The notes under the pieces are model-generated. The model did no database searches. It had not been told where the DNA came from and saw only the letters and a list, made by a program, of their open reading frames with translations. A DNA stretch of 64,000 nucleotides from positions 62,001-126,000 of the IMG/VR virus record IMGVR_UViG_3300022752_000018; one strand, given 5' to 3'. Positions 25,793-35,070 of the stretch are shown piece by piece. Source of the stretch: a virus. How positions within the stretch are numbered: the first letter of the stretch is position 1; each line of letters starts with the position of its first letter. A program made the position numbers and the translations under genes.

Positions 25793-27517
25793 CATTGGTG
25801 CTGCTGGTGCTGTAACACCTAAGCCTGTATCAGTTCCTGGAGGCATTTGTCCAGGCATTCCAGCTGTCATATCTTCTGGTGCTGTAGTATCGCTTGCCAT
25901 CTCAAGATCGCTGTCAATACCAGCTGCACTTAGGCCTGCACCACGAAGTTCACCACTTGAGTCAGTACCAGTTATTGGTGCTAATCCCTTCTCTTGACGC
26001 CATAGATTTTCATTTTCTGCTATTTCTTCTTCACTTAAACCTAGGAATCTTTTTAAGGCAAAGCGTTTACTTATATATGGCACCTGTTGTATGGTATTAA
26101 ATGTATTAATTCGTTGTCCATCCATCTCACTTTGACGATAGCTGGCAAAGTTTAAAGGTGGCTGAAATTTTAATTCAAATAGACTTGTATCAATGTTTAC
26201 ACCTTTATAGTGTAAAAACCTCTTAAATTCCTCATCAAATATACTGGTTAATAGACTTTGTAGTCTAATACAATAATTATTAAAACGTAATTCCTGAATA
26301 TAAGCAGTGCCTACACGACCATCGTTATATTGTTGTTGTCCATCATCTGGACCGCTAGGTAAGTAACTACTGGGTATACGAAGGGCTCTAAATAATTTGT
26401 TAGTAAAATACCTTAAATCGTCAATTTCACCAAGATTAGTGCCCCCTGCTAGAGTATCAACCTTACTACCCCTGCCTCCTTCAGTTTGTGGAAAGAAATA
26501 ATCTTCACCTATACTCAAAGGATTATAAGCACTGTCAATTATATTAGATCCACCACCATTTTGACTGGGAATACGTCGTTGATGTATTTCATTTTTGACA
26601 CGCTCTACAAAGCTCATAGCCATATGACTGGGCATATTTCCTACATCAATATAGAAAATCCTACGCTCTGGGGCACGTTGTATACGATAGATTAAAATAG
26701 CATCTTCTAATAATTCTTTTTGTTTATAGACTTTAAACACTTGTTCGAGCAAACTATTACCAAATGGATAATTGTTATCTAATCCTTCGCTCAAACTTAA
26801 ATGTACCACATGAGCAGCATCAATTGCCATCTCATTTTCGTTTAAACTGAACCTATCACCATATTGCGTTGGGTACGCTCCTGTTGCTCCTCGAGCCATT
26901 CCACCACCGGCAATATAATTGCTACCTCTACTGTTGGTTTGATGAGGACTTTGCTGAATCTGTGTAGCTACAAGATTTTTAAAATTGGGATTTAGATCCC
27001 TAATTACATACTGTTCTGGTCTTTTACCATCACTTTCATTAACGATAATTTTAACCATCTTACTTGAATCAACATAAAACCATTTTTGTGTTTCTGGATC
27101 ACGAATAAACCAACTATCACCAAATTTAAAAGTATTTCTTACTATGCGGAAAAATCTTGTATCAAATTGTTGAAGCTTAAACCATTTTTGTAGGTACTCT
27201 TTTAACACTCGAATTTCAGTGTTTGTTGCTCTATCTTTAAAATTTAATGTAAATGTAGTATTATTTTCTTTATTTTTTTGAGTACAAAACTCAGCCAATA
27301 TATCTAAAGCGCCTGTTACTTCTGGATCCATATCCATAGTATCATACTGCATGTATCTTTCAATTCTGTTTGGGGTGCCTGTATAAATGTCAGGTAGAAA
27401 ACTGCTATAATTTGTACGTGCTGGCCCAGGGTTATTACCATTTCTATTAGTCAATGGACTTATATTACCAAATTGGTCATTTGTGCTCACAGGAGTGAAA
27501 TATCTTCGCCAACTCAT
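25790..27517 (-). CDS. 20: Portal vertex protein gp20
   Basis: The dodecameric portal through which DNA is packaged and ejected. The T4-portal family pattern is clear: IERYMQYDTMDMDPEVTGAL (about 52-71), ALDILAEFC, DSWFIRDPETQKWFYVD, EDAILIYRIQRAPERRIFYI (about 272-291), then DDLRYFTNKLFRALRIPSSY and FDEEFKRFL. At 575 residues the length is usual for the family. The C-terminal 60 residues are Met/Gly/Pro/Ala-rich and variable. It heads the head block and is followed by a core-like gene, as in T4 (20-67-68-21-22-23). The gap to the tape-measure gene is 13 bp. Confidence 0.94.
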   Translation of the reverse strand: MSWRRYFTPVSTNDQFGNISPLTNRNGNNPGPARTNYSSFLPDIYTGTPNRIERYMQYDTMDMDPEVTGALDILAEFCTQKNKENNTTFTLNFKDRATNTEIRVLKEYLQKWFKLQQFDTRFFRIVRNTFKFGDSWFIRDPETQKWFYVDSSKMVKIIVNESDGKRPEQYVIRDLNPNFKNLVATQIQQSPHQTNSRGSNYIAGGGMARGATGAYPTQYGDRFSLNENEMAIDAAHVVHLSLSEGLDNNYPFGNSLLEQVFKVYKQKELLEDAILIYRIQRAPERRIFYIDVGNMPSHMAMSFVERVKNEIHQRRIPSQNGGGSNIIDSAYNPLSIGEDYFFPQTEGGRGSKVDTLAGGTNLGEIDDLRYFTNKLFRALRIPSSYLPSGPDDGQQQYNDGRVGTAYIQELRFNNYCIRLQSLLTSIFDEEFKRFLHYKGVNIDTSLFELKFQPPLNFASYRQSEMDGQRINTFNTIQQVPYISKRFALKRFLGLSEEEIAENENLWRQEKGLAPITGTDSSGELRGAGLSAAGIDSDLEMASDTTAPEDMTAGMPGQMPPGTDTGLGVTAPAAPM

Positions 27518-27530
27518 ATATTATACCTTA

Positions 27531-30500
27531 TTATACATTGAAAAGATTACCATTAAGGTTCTTTGTTGCTTGTATCTGCTGTCTACTAGATTCTTCGACT
27601 TTGTTAGTTAATCTTCCTATATTCATATTTAACTGATCAAGACTTTTAACTACGTCGTCTAGAGTTTTAGTCTGCTTACCAGGTGTAGTTGAACCTGATT
27701 CAGATTTTTTTCCTTGATCCTTATCTATCTTATTGTCCACTGCTCTAACAGTGGCTTGTGTAGCTTTTTTATCTTCTTGTTTCGTTTTCTCTCTTTCTGC
27801 TTGAGCTCCACTAGCATGAGTTTGACCTTGTACTTTAGCCTTAGGGACAGGCATTCCATCAGATCCTAATGTAAACATTCCCATGTCAATTTTACTGTAC
27901 TGGGGTTTAGAACTAGGCTCAGATTTAGCCGAAGGATTAGCCTGAGGTAAAGTTTTTTGTAGTGACGCCATGGCTTCTGCTACATTGGCATCACCTGTTC
28001 TTGACTCTTGTTGGGGTGGTGGAGGTTCAGCATAATCTATGCCTGCTACACTGGCATCACCTGGTCCAGCAGCAAAGGCAGCATCATCTGCCATAGGATT
28101 CATAGTCTCTGGCAGTTGTGATGAAAAATCTTTTAGTGCTTGGCTTACATAATCATCCTCATCTTCAGCAAAGGCTGGATCCATTTTACCACCAATGGCA
28201 TCACCACCTTGACCATATTCATCTTCCTCAAATTCTTTTAACCCTATAATTTGATCAGCAAAATCTTTCATTGCAAGACTAATATAATCTTTTTCTGGTT
28301 CTTCAGGTAATACTACATCTTCACCACCTTGACCATATTCATCTTCAGCAAAGGCACTATCCATTGATCCTTCACCCTGCTGTGCTTCATTAGCCTCTAG
28401 CATTTGACTATCTGTTAATCCTTGTACTTGATCAGCAAAATCTTTCATTGCAAGACTAATATAATCTTTTTCTGGTTCTTCAGGTAATACTACATCTTCA
28501 CCACCTTGACCATATTCATCTTCCTCAAATTCATCACGCTCTGGCATATCAAACAAAGCGGTTGCTTCTTGCATAAAGGCATCTTGTGCTTCTGCTGCTG
28601 CTTCACTGGGCATATCAAATAATGTGTTAATTTGTTGCATGAATGTATCTTGTGCGTTTATCGCAGCATCAGTCATTCCGCCTACACTTTCCAATTGTGC
28701 CTTATTAGCTTTTTCTGTTTGTTCTAAAATTTTATTATCAGATTCTTTTTTAGCTATCCCAAGTGCTTCATCTAATTCTTTTTGTTGTTCTAGATTAGAT
28801 TTAAGATTATTCTGAGCTCTTATTACACCGTTTTCTGCTAATTTTAACTGAGCCTGTTCTTCTTCTGTTAGTGCCCTTTCACTAGCCAGAGCCTTTAGTC
28901 CATCCACTTCACCTTGACGCTCTAATAGTCTTTCTTCAATTTCTGTTCTTCTCTCTGCCAATTTGTTCATTTCTTCAGTCTTGTCTCTCATACCTTGAAC
29001 TGGCAGTGCTTCCTTCATATCCTCTTTGATTTTTTCACTATTAGACTTAACTTCTTCCTTAGCATCAGTTAATGGCGAAAAAATTGCCTTACCCATTTCT
29101 TTGCTTATATTTTCTGCTTCCCTGTAGGCCTCTTTCATTTCCTTATTGGCATTTTTATAAGCTTCACTACCTTCAATTTCTTCTTTGCTCTTGCCTTCTC
29201 GCTGGCCTTTAGACATCATAGTGTCCATAGCTGCGCTTGCCTTATCTCCTCTTTCAATGGCACTTTCCTTGTCCTTACCTAATTGAGAAATTTTGGCATC
29301 TCTTTCTGCTCTACGTTTGTTAATTTCTTCTTCTTGTTTTTTCTGATCTTCATCGCCAATTAGATTGCGATCAACTGTTTTTTCCTCTCTATCTATGACC
29401 TGTTTTGGTTGTATTTGATTAGGCAACATTTCCTGCATACTTGTTACATCATTCTTAACTTTTTCAGTATTGGATTTAGGTTCACCCTTAGACTCAGTCA
29501 TTGGTTCTGTTATGGCCTTGCCTAATTCTTTGCCTGCTTCAGTTTGATCTTTAAATATAGCTTGATTAGATTCTTCTATTATTCCTCTTCGTGACTTTTC
29601 CGCTACCTCAAAAGCCTTAAGATCTGATTGTTGTATTTTTTTAATTTCTTCAGACTTAGCTATTTCCCTTTTTTCTTCTTCAAGTCTATTCTTTTCTCTA
29701 TTGGTTAACCCTTGCTCATTAGCTTTCTTTTCTAATTCCTGTACTCTAGCCGTGCGTTCTGCTATATTTTCTTCTTCGCTTTCAATAATTCGTTTGGCAT
29801 TCTTTTTCCTAGTTTCCAACATTGCTTCATTATCGTTAGCAACGAACTGTAAAGTTTTCTTACCATGCTCATCTAAACTTTCTGAAGCCTTAGCCAAATT
29901 GCTTTCAAACTCTTTTGGTTGAGGATATTCTACTCCTTTATAGGCCTCACCTAATGATTTAACTTCCTGTAAAGGTAAAGCATCTTTCATATCCTTCTTT
30001 ATTACTTCAGCTGTATCTTTTGACAGTGCCTGCTTTCTAGTCTGTAATTCCTTTTCAAAATTGTAACCTTGATCTTCCATCTTACGCTTAGTTTCATCAA
30101 CTTCTCTGAAATAGCCTAACTGCTCAGATGCCTTATTTCTTCTTTCTACATATGCTTTCTCCTCTGCCTCTAATCTCTTAAATTCTTCGTCATGTTTTTC
30201 CTGACCTTTCTTGCCTTCAGCTTCATATCTTTCCTCTATGGCCAGTAATTGTTTTTCTCTCTCTTTAAATCCTTTATTGGCTAAATCATATTCTTCTTGA
30301 TATTTTTGTTTTTTAGCTTCCCTTTCCTGTTGATTTAAACTTAGTATTTCATTTAAACCTTCTTTATTAACATTTCTCTTTTCTGTAGCATTATCAACAT
30401 AAGACTTTAAAACAAATTGTCCTGGATCAACTTGTTGTGGACTGGCTACAGATTTTTCTTGTATTCCTTGTATAGGTATATTTTCTGCTACTACATTTTT

Positions 30501-33500
30501 AGTTTGTTCGGCTGATGTTAATTGTTGACCTTGTTTTTTATAATCTTCTAAATTAGCAGCACTGATGGCTACTTCTTGATCTGCTTGTGCTTTTATATTT
30601 TTTTGAAAAGCTAATTCATTTTGTTCACGTTTAGTAAGAGTTTCGGTAGCGGCTTTTTTCTCTAAATCAGTAATTTTTTGAGCAGCTTCGTCTCTAGATT
30701 TAGTCCAATGATCGTTATAATCTTGTTCAACTTTAATCTTAAATTTATTATTTTCCTGTGCTAGATTAATAGCCTCCTGCCCTGATTTTTTAACATCATC
30801 TAATTCTTTAGTCTTAAAACCAGTGACTATTTGTGATTGCTCAGTGCTGATTTTCTTTATAGATTCATTAGTTTCGGCACGTTTATTAACTTCCCATGTA
30901 GTACCTTCTTCTATACGTTTTCTTAATGCTTCAACTTGCGGCCTAAATTCATTATCTAAATCTTTTCCTTGTTGACTTTCTTTTACCGCCCTACGGACAT
31001 CACTAAACTTTGCATCAGGACCTAGCTGCTCTTTCATTTGAGCATACAATTCCCTTTGTTTAGACATATGTTGACCTAAAACTTTACTCAATTCCTGATC
31101 TGCCGCTTTGGCATCATCTGTCTTAAATTGTTTACCTTCTGTTACTGATCCACCTGAAGTTGCCTTTTCTATAAGATCTGTTTTCTTGTAAACTACTCCT
31201 GTCATAAGACTATTCATTGTTTGTTCTAGTCTTGCTTTACTGGCCTCCATTTCCCTGATAACTGCTTGACCTTCTTTACTATCAGGATCAAAAGGTTTAC
31301 CATCTATTGATACAGAAGTTTCTTGATTCTTTTTTGTTTCTTTACTAATTTCTTGTAGATTTGTTCGTGTAAGATCCGTTAGACCTTTCATAGAGCTTTC
31401 TATGTTTGATCTAGTTGTTTCTAATTGCTTAATTGCTGCTTGACCTTCTTTGCTATTAGGATCAACAGATTTACCATCTATTGTTACCGTTGTTTTTTGA
31501 TTATTTTTAACTTCCTTAAAGATTTCCTGTAAATTTAATCTTGAACTATCTTGAAGATTGGTTCTTGCAGGATCTTGGACTGCTGTTTTTGTCAAGTTTA
31601 ACATATTACTCATGGAATTTTCTATGTTTAATTTCATAGATTCCATTTGTTTTATAGCAGCTTGACCTTCTTTGCTATTAGGATCAACAGGTTTACCATC
31701 TATTGATACAGATGTTTTTTGATTATTTTTTATTTCCTTACTAATTTCTTGTAGATTTGTTCGTGTAAGATCCGTTAGACCTTTCATAGAGCTTTCTATA
31801 TTTGATCTAGTTGTTTCTAATTGCTTAATTGCTGCTTGACCTTCTTTGCTATTAGGATCTACTTGTTTGCCATTTACAATAACTTCCTGCGTTTGAGTCT
31901 TGGATACATTAGTCTTAGGGGTTGTAGGAGCTATTTCAGATAATAATCTGTTTTGTGCTGATTCAGTACGACTTTTTTCCACAAGATCACGCATTTTCTG
32001 TTCAGCTGCGGGGCCTTCACGTATACCTGCGATCTTAACTTTTAATTCTTCATCTCGCCACTTTTGTAATTCATCATTACGTTTCTTTTCAGTAGCATAT
32101 TCTTGTCTTGCTATCCTTTCAGCAGTTTCACCTTTTTCAGCACCTATCTTTTTGAAATGTTCTTCTAATTCAGCATCTTGTTTCTTGATTTTTTCTGCAT
32201 TAGATAATGGTTTTTTAGATTCTACTGTGGTTTCTTTAGCTGTTGTTGGCTTAGTTTCTGGTGCTTTGGTTGTTGTAGCAGGCTTAGTTTCTGTGGGTTT
32301 GTCCGTAGGTTTTGCTTCACTTGGGCCTTTAACTTCAACTTTGCTAATTAAATTTTTTGGCCAGTTTTGAACTTCTACCTTACTAATAGTAGTCTTTATA
32401 TCATTACTAATCTTAGTTAAATCTATGCCTTTGGATGTTTTATCTTGTCCGGCAAGAACACTTTTCATTTGGTTAAATGCTACACCGGCGCCTTCTTGAC
32501 TCAGTCCTTTTGCCATATTCATCATTTGGTCTGGCCTTACTACTGCTTCCATACCATGTAGTTCTGCTAGTGTCCCTTTACCCCAATTTTCAAATAGCAT
32601 ACCTGCTTCACCTATACTACCACCTTCACGCTTAGGTGGTGGGGGCTGAGTCTGTGATTCTTCTTTTGCTTTTGGTTTTACTTCTTCCTTTCTTAGTGCT
32701 GCTATTTCATCGAGTGTTTTTTGTAACTTGGGTATGTATTCGCCAATCTTTGTAGCAAGACCAGATATTCCTTGATCTATTCCTTTAACTGCTTTAAAAA
32801 ATCCTGCCTTTTCTAATTCTGCAGGTATTATGGCACCAATATTATCTGCATCTTTTCCTTTTTTATCTGCATATTGTTTAGCTAGTTCATCAATTGATTT
32901 ACCTTTGTCACCTCCAGGAACAGTTCTAGCGACATCTTGTAGTTGTCCCATCACACCGGTAGGTCTGCCTTTGGCATCCCTTTCACCGCTATTTTGTAAA
33001 ATTCTTCCTGCTGTAGATATAAGACCAGCTCTTACATCTTCAATAGTTCTTGTAGTAGTAACTAATATTTCTGTTAGAGGTTCTCTAGCAGCTTGTTCTT
33101 TGACTATGGCCTGACGTTGTGCCTCCATGGCTTCCCTAACATCGTTAGTCTTTTCCATAAACTTTTGAAGACCTTGATAGGCAGTATCATTCTTTTCAAT
33201 ATTTTTAATAATTAACTTGGCAGCATCGCCCACACCTGTAGCAGCTATAGTGTTTAAGGCTACGTTCTTCTGATTTTCCATATTGGCCACTTGTGCTTGC
33301 TTCATGCTTTCACTAGCAAGTGCAGTTTGGCCTTCACCCAATAATTTGGCACTTTCAGCTGTCTTACGAGCAGCATCGCCAAAGATTCCTAAAGATAGTT
33401 GAGCTTCTTTTGTAGTTGCTGTTTGAGAAGCAAAATATTCTTTAAACAGTTGGCCCTGACCCATGGCCTCGGCCTTGATATATTCTTGCGCGAACTTCTC

Positions 33501-34133
33501 TTTTATTTCCCTAGCCTTTTCAGGATCGCCTGCAGCCATCAGTCTAATTTTGGCTTCTATTTGTCCATCGACGGCTGCTTTTTTAAGTGCTTCCTCTTGT
33601 TCTTTACGAGTTTGTCCTGTCAACCTAGCTATTAGATCTAATTCTACACCTAATTCAGCAGCAGCCTTGGCTGTACGCATTTGCCCTTCTACTGAAGTGT
33701 CAGTATAAGATTTCTGCATGGTTATCTGTAAGGATAATAATTCATTTAGATCCTTACTGGTATAACCTATTTGTCTTAAATGATCAGTGATATTGCTTTC
33801 AAAAAATGCCTTACTGAAATCACCGAAGACTTGACTACCTTTGCTTACACTGCCACCTAATCCAGAAAAGTACTTGCCATTTTCCTTTAATACATCAGTA
33901 TACTCTTCTAAACTTAATCTAGCATTTGCTGCTGCCACTCTAAGAGACAGCATGTCATTATTGAAAACATTACCTGTATTACTTAAAGTTTGAAACGCTT
34001 TACCAATACTGGATATTTCATCAGTCATTTTACCAAAAATTGGTATAGATTTTCCTACTACCCTAGCTACATCATCAAAAGATGAGGAAGTCTTTTTGGC
34101 TGATTCTTGCGTTTTTTTATCTTGATTGGCCAT
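27531..34133 (-). CDS. Tape-measure-like tail protein (2,200 aa)
   Basis: A huge, charged, largely helical protein. Residues 1-330 look like the N-terminal domain of myovirus tape measures (GKSIPIFGKMTDEISSIGKA; MRTAKAAAELGVELDLIARL). Near 515-535, GTLAELHGMEAVVRPDQ matches the LAELxGxEAVVxP block found in many tape-measure proteins. Residues about 750-960 hold four copies of a DPNSKEGQAAIKQ(L/M)E...-centred repeat, followed by about 900 residues of coiled coil. Residues about 1,870-2,000 are acidic repeats with EDEYGQGGEDVVLPEEPEKD. No gp29 is recognisable by sequence elsewhere in the window. It is divergent from the gp26-like gene, with a shared promoter gap. Expected role: spanning the tail tube and setting its length. 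The identification is inference from these motifs and context. Confidence 0.7.
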   Translation of the reverse strand: MANQDKKTQESAKKTSSSFDDVARVVGKSIPIFGKMTDEISSIGKAFQTLSNTGNVFNNDMLSLRVAAANARLSLEEYTDVLKENGKYFSGLGGSVSKGSQVFGDFSKAFFESNITDHLRQIGYTSKDLNELLSLQITMQKSYTDTSVEGQMRTAKAAAELGVELDLIARLTGQTRKEQEEALKKAAVDGQIEAKIRLMAAGDPEKAREIKEKFAQEYIKAEAMGQGQLFKEYFASQTATTKEAQLSLGIFGDAARKTAESAKLLGEGQTALASESMKQAQVANMENQKNVALNTIAATGVGDAAKLIIKNIEKNDTAYQGLQKFMEKTNDVREAMEAQRQAIVKEQAAREPLTEILVTTTRTIEDVRAGLISTAGRILQNSGERDAKGRPTGVMGQLQDVARTVPGGDKGKSIDELAKQYADKKGKDADNIGAIIPAELEKAGFFKAVKGIDQGISGLATKIGEYIPKLQKTLDEIAALRKEEVKPKAKEESQTQPPPPKREGGSIGEAGMLFENWGKGTLAELHGMEAVVRPDQMMNMAKGLSQEGAGVAFNQMKSVLAGQDKTSKGIDLTKISNDIKTTISKVEVQNWPKNLISKVEVKGPSEAKPTDKPTETKPATTTKAPETKPTTAKETTVESKKPLSNAEKIKKQDAELEEHFKKIGAEKGETAERIARQEYATEKKRNDELQKWRDEELKVKIAGIREGPAAEQKMRDLVEKSRTESAQNRLLSEIAPTTPKTNVSKTQTQEVIVNGKQVDPNSKEGQAAIKQLETTRSNIESSMKGLTDLTRTNLQEISKEIKNNQKTSVSIDGKPVDPNSKEGQAAIKQMESMKLNIENSMSNMLNLTKTAVQDPARTNLQDSSRLNLQEIFKEVKNNQKTTVTIDGKSVDPNSKEGQAAIKQLETTRSNIESSMKGLTDLTRTNLQEISKETKKNQETSVSIDGKPFDPDSKEGQAVIREMEASKARLEQTMNSLMTGVVYKKTDLIEKATSGGSVTEGKQFKTDDAKAADQELSKVLGQHMSKQRELYAQMKEQLGPDAKFSDVRRAVKESQQGKDLDNEFRPQVEALRKRIEEGTTWEVNKRAETNESIKKISTEQSQIVTGFKTKELDDVKKSGQEAINLAQENNKFKIKVEQDYNDHWTKSRDEAAQKITDLEKKAATETLTKREQNELAFQKNIKAQADQEVAISAANLEDYKKQGQQLTSAEQTKNVVAENIPIQGIQEKSVASPQQVDPGQFVLKSYVDNATEKRNVNKEGLNEILSLNQQEREAKKQKYQEEYDLANKGFKEREKQLLAIEERYEAEGKKGQEKHDEEFKRLEAEEKAYVERRNKASEQLGYFREVDETKRKMEDQGYNFEKELQTRKQALSKDTAEVIKKDMKDALPLQEVKSLGEAYKGVEYPQPKEFESNLAKASESLDEHGKKTLQFVANDNEAMLETRKKNAKRIIESEEENIAERTARVQELEKKANEQGLTNREKNRLEEEKREIAKSEEIKKIQQSDLKAFEVAEKSRRGIIEESNQAIFKDQTEAGKELGKAITEPMTESKGEPKSNTEKVKNDVTSMQEMLPNQIQPKQVIDREEKTVDRNLIGDEDQKKQEEEINKRRAERDAKISQLGKDKESAIERGDKASAAMDTMMSKGQREGKSKEEIEGSEAYKNANKEMKEAYREAENISKEMGKAIFSPLTDAKEEVKSNSEKIKEDMKEALPVQGMRDKTEEMNKLAERRTEIEERLLERQGEVDGLKALASERALTEEEQAQLKLAENGVIRAQNNLKSNLEQQKELDEALGIAKKESDNKILEQTEKANKAQLESVGGMTDAAINAQDTFMQQINTLFDMPSEAAAEAQDAFMQEATALFDMPERDEFEEDEYGQGGEDVVLPEEPEKDYISLAMKDFADQVQGLTDSQMLEANEAQQGEGSMDSAFAEDEYGQGGEDVVLPEEPEKDYISLAMKDFADQIIGLKEFEEDEYGQGGDAIGGKMDPAFAEDEDDYVSQALKDFSSQLPETMNPMADDAAFAAGPGDASVAGIDYAEPPPPQQESRTGDANVAEAMASLQKTLPQANPSAKSEPSSKPQYSKIDMGMFTLGSDGMPVPKAKVQGQTHASGAQAEREKTKQEDKKATQATVRAVDNKIDKDQGKKSESGSTTPGKQTKTLDDVVKSLDQLNMNIGRLTNKVEESSRQQIQATKNLNGNLFNV
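28251..28523. repeat. 96-bp exact direct repeat in tape-measure gene
   Basis: Positions 28251-28346 and 28428-28523 are identical over 96 bp (offset 177 bp, in frame). A third partial copy lies at 28202-28233. They encode the acidic DEYGQGGEDVVLPEEPEKDY repeats near the C-terminus of the tape-measure-like protein. Confidence 0.9.
31342..31859. repeat. 122-bp near-identical direct repeat in tape-measure gene
   Basis: Positions 31342-31463 and 31738-31859 differ at one base over 122 bp (offset 396 bp, 132 codons). A divergent copy lies between them. They encode the DPNSKEGQAAIKQLETTRSN repeats. Near-identity with a diverged copy between suggests recent duplication or gene conversion. Confidence 0.9.
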
Positions 34134-34157
34134 ATTTTTTTACCAGAAATATACGTT

Positions 34158-34165
34158 TATAAATA
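34158..34165 (+). promoter_or_regulatory. Perfect T4 late promoter core TATAAATA
   Basis: TATAAATA on the plus strand is identical to the T4 late consensus. It lies about 25 bp upstream of the gp26-like ATG (34190), which has its own GGAG ribosome site. Only 5 bp separates it from the opposed box at 34171-34180. Confidence 0.8.
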
Positions 34166-34170
34166 ACAAT

Positions 34171-34180
34171 ATTATTTATC
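34171..34180 (-). promoter_or_regulatory. Late promoter-like box GATAAATAAT (tape-measure gene)
   Basis: The minus strand reads GATAAATAAT, upstream of the tape-measure ATG at 34133 by about 38 bp and identical to the box at 16931-16940. With the plus-strand TATAAATA nearby it forms a divergent late promoter pair in a 56-bp gap. Confidence 0.6.
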
Positions 34181-34189
34181 GGAGTGATT

Positions 34190-35029
34190 ATGCCTCAAGG
34201 AAACCCTCTACAAAAATACTTTAGACAGCCTAAAATCTATATTGAATTACCCAGTAAAGGAATTTATTATGATAAAACGGCACTAGTTGGTAAGAGTGAT
34301 AATGTACCTATCTTTGGTATGACTGGTATGGACGAAATATTAATGAAAACACCAGATGCCCTATTCAACGGTGAAAGCACTGTGAAAGTTGTAGAAAGTT
34401 GCTGCCCTTATATTAAAGATGCTTGGCAAATGCCTAGTATAGATGTAGATTGTTTATTGATAAGCATACGCATTGCCACTTATGGTAATGAAATGGAAGT
34501 CACTCATAGATGTCCCAACTGTCAAACTATAAATGACTACAGTATTGACTTAGGACAGGTCCTTACATATTTAAGTAGTCAAACTTATGATGGAAAAATT
34601 GTCATAGGAGAACTTACATTAAATCTACGTCCTTTGCGATACGAAGAAGTAACAAAATTTAATGTAGAAAACTACAAACTACAAAAAATGTTATATCAAT
34701 TGAGCAAAAACGAAGCTAGCGGTAATGAAGAACAGACACTTAAAACACAGGATGACATCTATAAACGCATAGCAGAAATGCAAGTTGAACTATTTGAAAT
34801 CAGTATTATAAATGTAGAAGCTCCAGATGGTATCGTTGAAGATCCAGAAATGATCAGTGAATGGATTAGAAATAGTGATAAAGAATTTTATAAAAAAATT
34901 AAAGAAAAACTAGAAGCAAATAAACGCCAATGGGATATTCCAGAACAAGATGTGGAATGTCCAGAATGTCAACATCAAAGTAAAATTGTACTTACAATGG
35001 ATCAATCAAATTTTTTCGCCAGAGGCTAA
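34190..35029 (+). CDS. 26: gp26-like baseplate hub / tail assembly protein (279 aa)
   Basis: A frame open from GTG at 34184 actually starts at ATG 34190 (MPQGNPLQKYF), with GGAG 5 nt upstream. The body matches the marine T4-like gp26 family: KIYIELPSKGIYYD, MDEILMKTPDALFNGESTV and LLISIRIATYGNEM. Two CxxC pairs, RCPNC (about 105) and ECPEC (about 258), probably bind one zinc. In T4 gp26 is needed for hub assembly. The stop is 10 nt after a T TTT TTC slippery heptamer, and the -1 frame continues as a gp51-like sequence, so part of the product may be extended. It lies divergently beside the tape-measure gene, as tail assembly chaperones do. Confidence 0.82.
   Translation: MPQGNPLQKYFRQPKIYIELPSKGIYYDKTALVGKSDNVPIFGMTGMDEILMKTPDALFNGESTVKVVESCCPYIKDAWQMPSIDVDCLLISIRIATYGNEMEVTHRCPNCQTINDYSIDLGQVLTYLSSQTYDGKIVIGELTLNLRPLRYEEVTKFNVENYKLQKMLYQLSKNEASGNEEQTLKTQDDIYKRIAEMQVELFEISIINVEAPDGIVEDPEMISEWIRNSDKEFYKKIKEKLEANKRQWDIPEQDVECPECQHQSKIVLTMDQSNFFARG
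35011..35017 (+). other. Candidate -1 ribosomal frameshift heptamer T TTT TTC
   Basis: In the gp26 frame the codons read aaT TTT TTC, an X XXY YYZ slippery heptamer. A -1 slip moves decoding to the frame beginning CGC at 35017, which runs open through 35250 and encodes the gp51-like protein. The zero-frame stop follows 10 nt later. A small GAGTT/AACTC hairpin with a 3-nt loop sits at 35047-35059, rather far for a classical stimulator. The frame upstream of 35071 has no ATG, GTG or TTG, supporting entry by slippage. Not experimentally known. Confidence 0.5.
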
Positions 35030-35070
35030 TCTATATTCCTAATGAGGAGTTAGAAACTCTATTCAAGGAT

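Noticed and set aside
25780-25818. Longer start for the 80-residue protein (93-residue version)
   Set aside because: The extra residues (MLQHQQHQC) lie in the portal coding end and no ribosome site precedes them.
31900-33114. Plus-strand frames of 156 and 94 residues within the tape-measure gene
   Set aside because: No ribosome site and composition explained by the coiled-coil gene on the other strand.
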